A DNA stretch of 64,000 nt from positions 12,170,455-12,234,454 of the forward strand of contig CP053166.1 of assembly GCA_014607495.2 (NCBI GenBank), read 5' to 3'. Position 1 is the stretch's first letter, and each line of letters starts with the position of its first letter. Shown here one piece after another: positions 21,601 through 27,700 of the stretch. Under the pieces are notes generated by a model. That model made no database searches. It was not told where the DNA came from and was given only the letters and a program-made list of their open reading frames with translations. Both the position numbers and the translations under genes were made by a program. Origin of the DNA: Carposina sasakii (lineage: Eukaryota > Arthropoda > Insecta > Lepidoptera > Carposinidae).

Positions 21601-22720
21601 ACGTTCGTAAAAAAGAAGAAGAGTTATTTTTTCCCACAGGACCAAGTCAATGACACGACAAAAGGTTGGTGGTGTATTTCTATTGGTTGTTAATTAATGC
21701 TATTTCAATAATCAATTTTATACAATTAAATACAAATTATCAGATGGATATGACTCGCTTCGTGAGCTATATTGACGGTTCAGGATGTGCTATGCTACGT
21801 TGCTATGGATATCAATCATATTCATCAATCATATGCCTGATTTCGGTATTAACATTTTTATGTGCAGTGACACAGCTAATTTAGTCATGCACGTAGTAAC
21901 TAGCGCCATTATCTAAAGCAGTGGTTCCCAAAGTGGTCCAGGTGGACCCCCACGGGTCCACAGGAGACTTGATGGGGGTCTACGTTGGCGTGAAATAATG
22001 GGGCTTTACAATTAATTTGTATGTGGTGTAGGCCTGTAGGGGGTCCACGAGAACCAGTTAACTTTTGAAAGGGGTCTATGAGAAAAAAAGTTTGGGAATC
22101 CCTGATCTAAAGGAGTTCCTTTAGATGTTATTTATTAGTTATTCGGTGACACTCACTCTAAATCAGTGGTTCCCAAAGTGGCTCCAGGGGTCCACAGGAG
22201 ACTCGATGGGGGTCTGCGTTGACGTGAAAAAATGTTGGTTAACAATGAATTAGTATGTGGTGTAGGCCTGCAGGGGGGTCCACCAGAACCAGTTAACTTG
22301 AAAGGAGTCTATGAGAAAAAAATTTTGAGAGCCCCTGCTCTAAATGATGTCAACCACACGCGTCCGTAACAATGTAGAGCTTAGTACATCTCTCGTACTT
22401 CCAGAAAAATATTTTTCCAATTCGAACCATTTACAGCTTTATAATATTAGTAGGTCACAGTGACTGGGATCGAATATACGCTTCCCGCTTGGAAGGTGCA
22501 CGTCTTAACCACTGGGCTATCACCGCTTATGTACCAATGGGCCTGTATGAGAGTAACGGAATAAAGAGTGCATCTGTGTTTGCGCACACACTTGTGCACT
22601 ATAATATCTCCTGCGTACCTAGCCAATCTTCGTAGAGATTGGTCGCCTTGGCCGAAATACGGTCGGAGATCATCATCATGTCACAGTATTAAATTTTCTC
22701 TTTTCTTTATTTCAGACTGA
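2435..22720 (+). CDS. Klp3A: Chromosome-associated kinesin KIF4 (kinesin-4 family), complete, 19 coding exons
   Basis: Plus-end-directed microtubule motor of the kinesin-4 family. In animals these bind chromatin and the spindle midzone and act in chromosome condensation, anaphase midzone length control and cytokinesis. Exons: 2435-2678, 3409-3510, 3907-4098, 4549-4708, 5288-5499, 6452-6614, 7290-7815, 8313-8501, 9126-9299, 9894-10097, 10516-10670, 12023-12171, 14864-15108, 16631-16753, 17634-17831, 18483-18698, 18968-19032, 21585-21664, 22716-22720. All introns are GT-AG, phases agree throughout, and the total of 3402 nt encodes 1133 residues (human KIF4A is about 1230). Motor with P-loop GQTGSGKT at 91-98, SSRSH at 214-218, DLAGSE at 245-250; coiled-coil stalk to about 930; acidic stretch; nine-cysteine domain at 1041-1072; lysine-rich tail with SYFF. 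The last coding exon adds only the end of one codon plus TGA, so the C-terminus is the least certain part. Confidence 0.93.
2897..3283 (+). mobile_element. MITE family A copy 1 (KIF4 intron 1)
   Basis: Full-length 387-bp copy of a recurrent element. Ends are TACAGGATGTTTTTTTGTGG and CCAAAAATCACCCTGTA-like, so terminal inverted repeats of about 14 bp (TACAGGRTGWTTTTT) sit on TA dinucleotides, as in Tc1/mariner-derived MITEs. Its interior has no coding potential. Eight copies lie in the window in both orientations. Confidence 0.85.
4222..4513 (+). mobile_element. MITE family A copy 2, 5'-truncated (KIF4 intron 3)
   Basis: Same orientation as copy 1 but lacks about the first 95 bases. The right end ATCACCCTGTA is intact and lies 35 bases before the exon 4 acceptor. 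Confidence 0.8.
5632..5750 (-). mobile_element. Old Helitron-like or MITE relic
   Basis: Begins with ACTAGCTGTTGC, the reverse complement of the typical lepidopteran Helitron-like 3' end, and continues with AAAATCGGTCAAGCCGCTTC, a motif seen in many lepidopteran non-autonomous elements. Strongly decayed; lies in KIF4 intron 5. Confidence 0.4.
5925..6140 (+). mobile_element. SINE tail fragment (KIF4 intron 5)
   Basis: Shares the body of the tRNA-headed SINE at 51376-51600: TTTCCGAGTTATGGATGTTT, then GTACCCACGAC...CAAGACCTTAGGGATC, then AGGTCAATGTGTTG. The CCACGACC..TTAGGGATC unit occurs twice here, so the copy has an internal partial duplication. The tRNA-like head is missing. Confidence 0.6.
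6684..6974 (+). mobile_element. Helitron-like non-autonomous element (KIF4 intron 6)
   Basis: Starts TCTATACATATAATAAAAAT and ends GTCGCGGGCGTCCACTAGT, preceded by the GC-rich hairpin-forming CGCGGACGGAGTCGCG. The TC start and CTAGT end are features of Lep1-like Helitrons in Lepidoptera. The body contains 'cggctgaaccgattttgatg', a common filler in this group. No coding capacity. Confidence 0.65.
7290..17831 (+). CDS. Klp3A: KIF4 coiled-coil stalk and acidic region, exons 7-15
   Basis: Exons 7-15 encode roughly residues 358-1012. Most are rich in Glu, Lys, Leu and Gln with heptad character, as in the dimerising stalk of KIF4. Segments recognisable against the vertebrate family include [19 protein letters not shown] (exon 10), [15 protein letters not shown] at the exon 10 end, [14 protein letters not shown] (exon 12) and [17 protein letters not shown] (exon 13). 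Exon 15 has a basic stretch ([10 protein letters not shown]), which could be a nuclear localisation signal, followed by an acidic run ([14 protein letters not shown]) and DWKATPLFK, similar to the family's EEWKPT motif. Exon 14 (16631-16753) is the GC-richest and least conserved in appearance; its ends rest on splice consensus and phase. Confidence 0.88.
8126..8245. mobile_element. Foldback MITE (KIF4 intron 7)
   Basis: Inverted repeats: GCAGTAGCAGAGCCGAAGCA on the left pairs with an imperfect reverse copy (GACAGC...GCTGTCGCTCTGCTTCTGC) on the right. Its arms match those of the larger element at 15462-15743. Confidence 0.55.
8516..8710 (-). mobile_element. 3' end of a non-LTR retrotransposon
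   Basis: On the minus strand the frame reads [19 protein letters not shown] and then LPLREKG, matching the end of a common lepidopteran LINE protein (V(D/E)EAKEVCRDR.KW...AYPYGKKA). Followed by the AATCACGCCTTTTTCCCGGA motif shared with several other copies here. A dead fragment in KIF4 intron 8. Confidence 0.6.
9328..9415 (+). mobile_element. Short interspersed repeat fragment (family G)
   Basis: Contains AATCACGCCTTTATCCCTTA, GGTAAGCAGAGCACCAAGGG and a GGTGCCACTTCTGACC motif. Other copies are at about 23157-23350, 33489-33605 and 40458-40545 (reversed). Lies in KIF4 intron 9. Confidence 0.6.
10716..11091 (-). mobile_element. MITE family A copy 3 (KIF4 intron 11)
   Basis: Full-length copy in the opposite orientation to copies 1 and 2. 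Starts TACAGGATGATTTTTGGTCG and ends AACATCCTGTA, 46 bases downstream of the exon 11 donor. Immediately followed by a truncated Helitron-like element. Confidence 0.85.
11092..11290 (+). mobile_element. Helitron-like element, 3'-truncated
   Basis: Starts with TACATATAATAAAATTGTAA and carries the family body (AAACGGCTGAACTGATTTCG, TATCCCGGGAAAATG, TGTAGTCCAC), but the GC-rich 3' end and CTAGT are lost. Confidence 0.6.
11376..11623 (+). mobile_element. Helitron-like element, internally deleted
   Basis: TCTATACATATAATAAATAA at the start and GGGCGTCCACTAGT at the end. Close relative of the copy at 6684-6974 but lacks the middle. Two such elements and a MITE fill intron 11 almost head to tail. Confidence 0.65.
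12376..12445 (+). mobile_element. Decayed repeat fragment
   Basis: ATGCATACATAAAATCA followed by TCTTTCCCGAATCACGGACC resembles the repeat around 19960-20040 and 8516-8560. Too short to classify further. Confidence 0.4.
14311..14390 (-). CDS. First exon of a THAP-domain gene or element, antisense in KIF4 intron 12
   Basis: Reading minus from ATG at 14388-14390 gives [20 protein letters not shown] and then DGITFHR, ending at CG|GTAAGT (donor at 14305-14310). This matches the start of a THAP zinc-binding domain (C2CH): the first two cysteines in CxxxxC spacing, followed by (I/L)xFHRFP, where many THAP genes have a phase-2 intron exactly here. The remaining C...H of the motif would be in a next exon; I did not find one on the minus strand down to 12172. 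A THAP transcription factor, a P-element-like transposase first exon, or an orphan remnant are all possible. A TATATAATT stretch lies about 120 bases upstream on its strand. Confidence 0.5.
14575..14720 (-). mobile_element. LINE 3'-end fragment
   Basis: Shares CATGCACCCTCGTCGGCTTAGGGTAC and GATCGGTGAAAGTCCG with the element at 8516-8710, in the same orientation. It lies just upstream of the antisense THAP-like exon and ends about 140 bases before KIF4 exon 13. Confidence 0.55.
15462..15743. mobile_element. Foldback MITE with 32-bp terminal inverted repeats (KIF4 intron 13)
   Basis: The left end GCAGGACTATTACCTAACTT and the reverse complement of the right end GCAGGACTATTACCTAATTT match with about 3 differences over 32 bases. 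No coding capacity; about 282 bp. Related arms are found at 8126-8245. Confidence 0.65.
18011..18402 (+). mobile_element. C-terminal fragment and 3' UTR of a Jockey/CR1-type LINE (KIF4 intron 15)
   Basis: An open frame at 18011-18112 encodes [20 protein letters not shown] and then [13 protein letters not shown] followed by a stop. This is the typical last segment of Jockey/CR1-like reverse transcriptases (LWNSLP...F(K/R)(K/R)xLKxHLL). A roughly 290-base 3' UTR follows, ending in an AATAAGAATAAGAAT-type tail. 3' UTR relatives are at about 32280-32400, 47190-47300 and 50030-50080. Confidence 0.7.
18483..18698 (+). CDS. Klp3A: KIF4 exon 16 with cysteine-rich domain
   Basis: This 216-nt exon encodes residues 1013-1084. 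Nine cysteines (1041, 1043, 1047, 1052, 1054, 1061, 1065, 1067, 1072) fit the KIF4 pattern CxCxGxC...CGC...C...CxC...C. In vertebrate KIF4 this domain contributes to chromatin and partner binding and has been reported to bind an iron-sulfur cluster; here that is family knowledge, not shown by the sequence. The donor is GAT|GTGAGT at 18699. Reading on through the donor gives VSHT and a stop, so retention of the following intron would end the protein just after this domain. A partial duplicate of the exon lies at 18713-18759. Confidence 0.93.
18713..18759 (+). repeat. Intronic partial duplicate of the KIF4 cysteine-domain exon
   Basis: 44 of 47 bases match exon 16 positions 18574-18620, which encode [16 protein letters not shown]. 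One of the three changes makes an in-frame TAG. The copy lies only 15 bases past the exon 16 donor, offset by exactly 139 bases, so it came from a local tandem duplication followed by an internal deletion. Confidence 0.9.
18764..18860 (+). repeat. Tandem array of donor-like GTGAGT units
   Basis: Degenerate units of about 20-21 bases, each with TGTGAGT(C/T)(G/A)CAG-like sequence. GTGAGT occurs at 18765, 18786, 18807 and 18827, with a decayed ATGAGT at 18847, in addition to the true exon 16 donor at 18699. The units look like copies of the donor region itself. Confidence 0.8.
19328..19601 (+). CDS. Possible alternative last exon of KIF4
   Basis: From an acceptor CAG at 19325-19327, a frame in the right phase to follow exon 17 (ending 19032) runs 91 codons to TAG at 19599-19601. 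It begins with [12 protein letters not shown] and ends with [12 protein letters not shown]. Codon usage has many G/C third positions, like the neighbouring exons and unlike intron DNA, and an AATAAA follows at 19705-19710. Joined to exon 17 it would give a 1196-residue protein lacking the lysine-rich SYFF tail. The pyrimidine tract before the acceptor is weak. A shorter internal version using a GTAGGA donor near 19416 and a shifted acceptor at 21587 is also in phase. I do not recognise a domain in the extra sequence. Confidence 0.5.
19955..20045 (-). mobile_element. LINE 3'-end fragment (KIF4 intron 17)
   Basis: On the minus strand it reads [19 protein letters not shown], the same terminal LINE peptide type as at 8516-8710, next to the TACATAAAATCATGCCACTT motif. 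Confidence 0.55.
20552..20765 (+). mobile_element. Lep1-like Helitron, non-autonomous
   Basis: Starts TCTATACTAATAATATTATA, has the GTTTGTTTGTTTGTTTG run, AGGAACTACTGGTCTGATTT and GTGTTAGATAGCCCATTTA, and ends with CACGCGGACGAAGTCGTGGG and CTAGT. This is a near-textbook lepidopteran Lep1-type Helitron of about 214 bp. Confidence 0.8.
21585..22720 (+). CDS. Klp3A: KIF4 last coding exons 18-19
   Basis: Exon 18 (21585-21664) encodes a basic tail, [18 protein letters not shown] followed by an acidic/Asn stretch, like the KKKR...SFF tail of vertebrate KIF4. A GGTTGG donor follows. Exon 19 begins after TTTATTTCAG at 22715 and closes the frame at once (AC TGA). The intron between holds two hAT-type MITEs and a SINE head. 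Exon 18 and its phase are well supported; the choice of exon 19 rests on a good acceptor and the downstream poly(A) signal. Confidence 0.7.
21919..22104 (+). mobile_element. hAT-type MITE copy 1 with 8-bp target duplication (KIF4 intron 18)
   Basis: Begins CAGTGGTTCCCAAAGTGG and ends GTTTGGGAATCCCTG. Flanked by a perfect direct repeat ATCTAAAG (21911-21918 and 22105-22112), the 8-bp size expected for hAT insertions. Confidence 0.9.
22164..22337 (+). mobile_element. hAT-type MITE copy 2 with 8-bp target duplication (KIF4 intron 18)
   Basis: Same family and orientation as copy 1, 174 bp, flanked by a perfect CTCTAAAT (22156-22163 and 22338-22345). The two insertions are only 59 bases apart. 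Confidence 0.9.
22441..22535 (-). mobile_element. tRNA-derived SINE head
   Basis: On the minus strand: GCGGTGATAGCCCAGTGGTT with a Pol III A-box-like core, then AGCGTATATTCGATCCCAG as a B box. This is the head of a common lepidopteran SINE; the following bases to about 22680 (CTCGTAGAGATTGG...GGCCGAAATACGGTCGG) look like another repeat fragment. Confidence 0.55.
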
Positions 22721-23050
22721 GCAAATGATCTTAGAGCAAATTTTCGGTGGTTTGTCCCTAGAGCTCGCGTTTTATTTTACACGAAGAACGCAGTGTTTGA
22801 GGACCAATGTATTCCTACGTTTTGTTTCTTTATATTATATTTTAAATTTATAAAAGATCTTGTTTAAATGCAGTGTTCTATATAATTAATATTGACTTGT
22901 CACGTTGGTATGGTATTTGACTGGTTTGGAGTGTGAATGTAATGTTTCATTTAAAATCATGTGATATCCAGTCTGTTTGTGCTTACGTAAACTTATATGT
23001 TCATAAATTGAAGGTACATCTTTGAATAAATTAATATTTAGTATAGGATT
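22721..23050 (+). terminator. KIF4 3' UTR and poly(A) signal
   Basis: After the TGA at 22718-22720 comes about 300 bases of AT-rich, non-repetitive sequence with AATAAA at 23025-23030, so cleavage is likely around 23045-23055. A lepidopteran interspersed repeat starts at about 23157, outside the transcript. Confidence 0.6.
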
Positions 23051-23156
23051 TGTTTGTTTTACTTTTGCCTCTTTCCTATAATGTCTAGTTTCTATTTTAA
23101 CTGCTATTCTGGTATCAAGTTAAACTTATAGTTTCGGATGAATAAAATTCTGATTA

Positions 23157-23350
23157 TACATACATACATATAATCACGCCTTTATCCCTTACGGGGTAGG
23201 CAGAGCACCAAGAGCCGATAGAACCTTATGGTGCCACTTCTGACCAATTTTGAGGGTATAGTTGAAATGTACAAGTTCGATTAATAGTGACAAGTGGTCA
23301 GCCCATCGCCTACAAAACACCAAGACCCTCTTGTCTTGACTTGTACAGTA
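23157..23350 (+). mobile_element. Interspersed repeat (family G)
   Basis: TACATACATACATATAATCA, then ACGCCTTTATCCCTTACGGG, then GGCAGAGCACCAAGAGCC and GTGCCACTTCTGACCAATTT. It is the longest copy of this family here, just past the KIF4 poly(A) site. Confidence 0.6.
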
Positions 23351-23417
23351 TGCCCGGGAAGAGAAGCAGCTGTAGAATTATACGTTTTTTTTTCGTAACA
23401 TGTGGAAGAGACTTCTA

Positions 23418-23681
23418 TACAGGGTGTAACAAAAAGGGTATGTTGAGCGAAAAGTTATGAATATAGCCCATCATAACGAACCTATTCCCAAAATTTAAGA
23501 CTCGAAATCACATGTTTATTTTTCAAGATTGTATGAACATTCCTGACTTGTTTAGGAATTCTGCATACTAACTTCAAAAATAAACATTTGATTTCGAGTT
23601 TAAAATTTTAGAAATAGGTTCTCTTTTGTGAGCTATTTTCATAGCTTAACGCTTAACATACCCCTTTTGTTACATCCTGTA
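23418..23681. mobile_element. MITE family B copy 1 (long inverted repeats)
   Basis: 264 bp, starting TACAGGGTGTAACAAAAAGG and ending TTTGTTACATCCTGTA. Nearly the whole element is an imperfect inverted repeat, including AAATCACATGTTTATTTTTC against AAAAATAAACATTTGATTTC, so it can form a long hairpin. Other copies at 31895-32143 and 33176-33439, and a relic at about 25761-25802. Confidence 0.8.
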
Positions 23682-23768
23682 CATTTTAGTTGAACAAAGT
23701 AAATATTATTATAAATAGATCCCATCCGCGTGGAACATCTAGTAAGACATTATTTGACATTATTGATC

Positions 23769-23887
23769 ACCAACGTCCATACCATGTTGAATACACCGGT
23801 TCTCGTCCGATCACCGAAGTTAAGCAACATCGGGCGTGGTCAGTACTTGGATGGGTGACCGCCTGGGAACACCACGTGATGTTGGTT
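23769..23887 (+). rRNA. 5S rRNA gene copy, dispersed
   Basis: 119 bases matching insect 5S rRNA from CCAACGTCCATACCATGTTG through GTGATGTTGG. Internal Pol III control regions are present (GAAGTTAAGCAACAT A-box/IE region; CAGTACTTGGATGGGTGACC C-box) and a T6 terminator follows at 23886-23891. The only evident change at the start is A for the usual first G. The helix pairing GCGTGGT with ACCACGT is kept. It is a single copy rather than part of a tandem array, so it could be a working dispersed gene or a recent retrocopy. Confidence 0.85.
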
Positions 23888-24245
23888 TTTTACTTTATTT
23901 TAGTTTTTTTTTATTACCTACGCATGATGCAACATGCGACATTTTGTTGATAAACAGTGAAATCCTAAGCTATTTCTGATCATTGTTTCCGAGAAAAGAA
24001 TCTCGAAATTTATAAAACATAAGCACTTTTATCTGAGCAAAATGTTGACAAAAAATGTTTACAATTTTTTCAAATGGTATTTTGTCTGTTAGTATTTACG
24101 CGAAGGGTTCTATGGTGTCTTGATATAAGTTTAAGAGCTCTTTTCCGAGACATGACCTAAATGACCCACCTTGTCCACCCACCAGCACTTTACAATACGT
24201 GTTGTCAGTTGTGTTAGAATTCATTCATTCATTGAATGGTTTTAT

Positions 24246-24353
24246 ATCATCATTTTCAGCCATGGGAAGTCCACTGCTGAACATAGGCCTCCCCCAACAA
24301 CCTTCACTCCAACCGGTCGGAAGCGGCCTACATCCAGCGATACCCGATGGTTA
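24246..24353 (+). mobile_element. LINE 3' fragment
   Basis: CATGGGAAGTCCACTGCTGA and ACATAGGCCTCCCCCAACAA, then CCGGTCGGAAGCGGCCTAC: the well-known 3' end of a lepidopteran non-LTR element. It is interrupted on the right by MITE family A copy 4. Confidence 0.6.
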
Positions 24354-24740
24354 TACAGAATGTTTTTTTGTGGCCACCTTTACCGAAGGGTACGTATTCT
24401 ATACATGAAATAAAGTAAGTTTATGCCAAAAAAAATGCTGGGAAAAAAAAATTTTCTTTTGAAAAAAAATTTTAAATTCCTTGATCGTGCGAAATTTATA
24501 GTGTCTAGTGTTTATGTTAGTTTTTTTATAGACAGATATTAATTATTTTTCGTGAAAAAATCCTGCTACGCGCGTCTATGTGCATTTATGCAGAAAAACG
24601 CAGTCTATTTACTCAACTTTGGACCCTAATATTTTGGAAACCAGACACTTCCCAGGTATGCTTCCATGGAGAAAAATGATCGTGATGATGAGGAGATTCC
24701 GTAGTTTTCGGGAACGTTGACGACCAAAAATCATCCTGTA
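24354..24740 (+). mobile_element. MITE family A copy 4
   Basis: Full length, 387 bp, TACAGAATGTTTTTTTGTGG to ACCAAAAATCATCCTGTA. Inserted at or next to the LINE fragment on its left. Confidence 0.85.
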
Positions 24741-27700
24741 TATAGGTACTTAGGTTTATTTTATATTTACTTCCTCGATCGCCTTACCAAAAATAAAGCA
24801 TTCCTAAAGACGATTTGCGTAAGACAGGTGGCCGGCTATATGCGAACTCTCGGCATTATACCTAAGGGGCAATAATTACTGCGAGCCTGTGTCGTTCGTG
24901 TTTTGAATATTAAAGGTATTTTAGAAATGTTAAAACTCACAAAGCTCTAAAGATTATGTTTCATGAGCTCGGTCACATGAGGTCAGCAGAATAATTAGGA
25001 AGGTATATTTTTTCCCAGAACACGGATAATTAAGTACCTATTCATACTAAATTAAGTATAAAATGTTAATGCTATAATAAGCGTATATTGTCATCGCTCG
25101 TTTGTCTGTCTGTTACCATTTTAATGCCATTTTACTACAAAATAGCTGAACTGGTTTTGAAAAAAAAGTACTTACCTATACTTATTTGTAAATAAAGTGA
25201 AAATTGTTATCTCGCTTCGAATACTTAAAATTTTTGGTTATGCGAAATTCCTACACAACTCCGGAATGTTAATAGAATCTAGAAAATGAAACAAGTGATT
25301 TCGTTTCGTTTTTAGGTTCTTCAGCACCCGTATGATGAATTTGGTAAGAGCGAGATGTCTCACTTTTATACGTCAAATTCACAGAGCTATTATTAACTAG
25401 GTAAACTAAGTGTATATACTTTGCATGTAAAAAATAGACTTAAGAATTAGAATAGACACTCGTTTTCGAGCCAGGACTGAATGAATTAGGGTTGATAGAA
25501 GTTTGCAATCTCTTTTTACAAACAAAGTATAATTATTATCCGACAGCCAAGCTAATAATACTCGTATTTCAATGGATCCTGGCTGTTCAGTTGTTATGTT
25601 ACGATCATTAGAAAATATTTTATGTTCTTCAATAGTATTAATTCCATAATTATACCTATTATAGAATTCTAGACCACCAGACATCTAAGTGCTTGTTTTT
25701 TTCTTTTCAGTTTTTTTTTATTATGTACATTATTTGGTTCTTTTTTAAGCAGACGTGTTTTATAGCATTTCTCTTAACAAACCCCTTTAGTTACATCCTG
25801 TAGGTCCGATATCACGTAACAGGATAACCATTAATTATGCATTCCACATTCAAAATCTTTCAAAATAAGGTAGCTGATGATGTAGTTGACACCTCCAGGT
25901 CCTTGCGAAGCACCTTGACCAAGTTAGGAACATCCTGGCTCCGCGTCATCGGACGATTATGAGTCAAACGAAAGCCTCTCGATGATGCCTCGAAGCCCGT
26001 ACCATTGGTCCTTGTTTTTGTGAGAATTACGAGAGTTATAACTTAAGTACTGAAACCTGATGAATGTGTTTCTCTAAAGGTGTTTCAAAATAATAAATAA
26101 GATATAGTCCATGGTTGATTACATCTTCCATCCAGGGTGCTCAGATTATGAAACATCGTTTAGTATCGATGTTCGTTGGTGCAAAACATCAATAGCAGTT
26201 AAACTTCGCCACGTGACTTGACGAAAGCGCAAAAATTAACGCTTCCTGCGCAAACGTATCGATAACGACACTCTATCGACTCGATCAAAAATGAAGCATT
26301 GTCTTAACTAGGCTCCTGAAGAAAGTCAGGCGGATGACGTCATAGGCGTCTGCCTGTTATCCCAACCTATTCATAGGTACTATACTGCAGCTAAATAAAA
26401 TAGTCAATAATTTTTTCATCAACTTCAGAAACTTTTATGTTCATAATATAATTCTATCTGAAACTGTCCACAGGTATGTTTTTAAATTAGGTTCTTAGTA
26501 TTTACTTAAGTATGTATAATTATACCTTTATCTGACCCGCAATATCGTTTATTAACCCTGACGTCTGACCCTTCTTGCGAATGGCGTGTGTGATAAAAAA
26601 TGAGCAGCACAAATATTTATCAAAATCAGTTACCTAAGTTTAATTAAAATTTCCTACGAGCGACTTAACTATATAAAATCATACAAATATGCTGCATTAT
26701 ATTATTAGATAAGTAAGCCAGGAAGATGGTGTCCCACTATGCGGAAACTGTTTGCATAACAAAAAAAAACTATCAAATAGATCGAATCTAGTTCAGTTCG
26801 ATAACTGTTCGAGTTTCCCTAGTAAGATTTGTCAGCGTTTCGCCGCTTGGAAGAAAGGCTGCTCGGCTCGCTTTCGATACTTACGGGGAGAAATCTCAAC
26901 CAGTCGAGTTCCTGAGTAACTCAGTACCGCGCCACGCTCCGAACCACGCACACGTATCGCATCCAAGCGTGTTCTAAAACTGAAAACAATAATTCAAATA
27001 GCGCGAGTGTAGTGCTTACGGTATACTCTGTAACCTGTGTTTGTATCGGCCACTTTTTTTTTGTTAGAAAGTGGCGTTACATGACTGTGTTTTTACTGCA
27101 CCGGTACGTTTGGATTCTCTAATAGCGGCTTATTTAGGGGCTCTAAGACGCTGACTTAGAAATGATGCCTCTCACTGGCATGTCTAGTTTTTATTTGGAC
27201 CATTTGGACATGTGTTTGTAGGTGTTGATTTTCTATTTTTTTAAATATGGTGACCATGGTTTATCGATGTTTTTAAAAGGTTATAGTCATAGTATAAAGT
27301 TCAATAGAATGAAAACTCAAGTCAGTAATGCAACTCGAGGTGCGACGCTCTCTCAAATAAGACTTCAACGAGTGTATCACGACAACGTTACCATTTCTGT
27401 TGAGTTTTTGTTCGACTATTCGTGATCTGTCGACAGTCGGTCGTTGGGCTACTTTGCGAAATGCTGAAGATGTTTTGTAATTTTTAATGGCAACTGCGTC
27501 TTGACTGTCTTAACAATATACATACATTAGAAAGTGCTCATTCAATTTTATCTCCGCTTCATAGTGTCCAGTGTATGTTGTGTGTGATTGGCATGCGTTA
27601 ACTTTCTCATAAATGGCCCTAACTGAACTATCTCTAGCACGTGCAGGTAAAGATACCAAGTAGCTAGTCGTAAGTTCTCCCTTGAGGACATTCAAAGGCG

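Noticed and set aside
23690..23950. 86-codon open frame
   Set aside because: Overlaps the 5S rRNA copy, which explains the conserved sequence.
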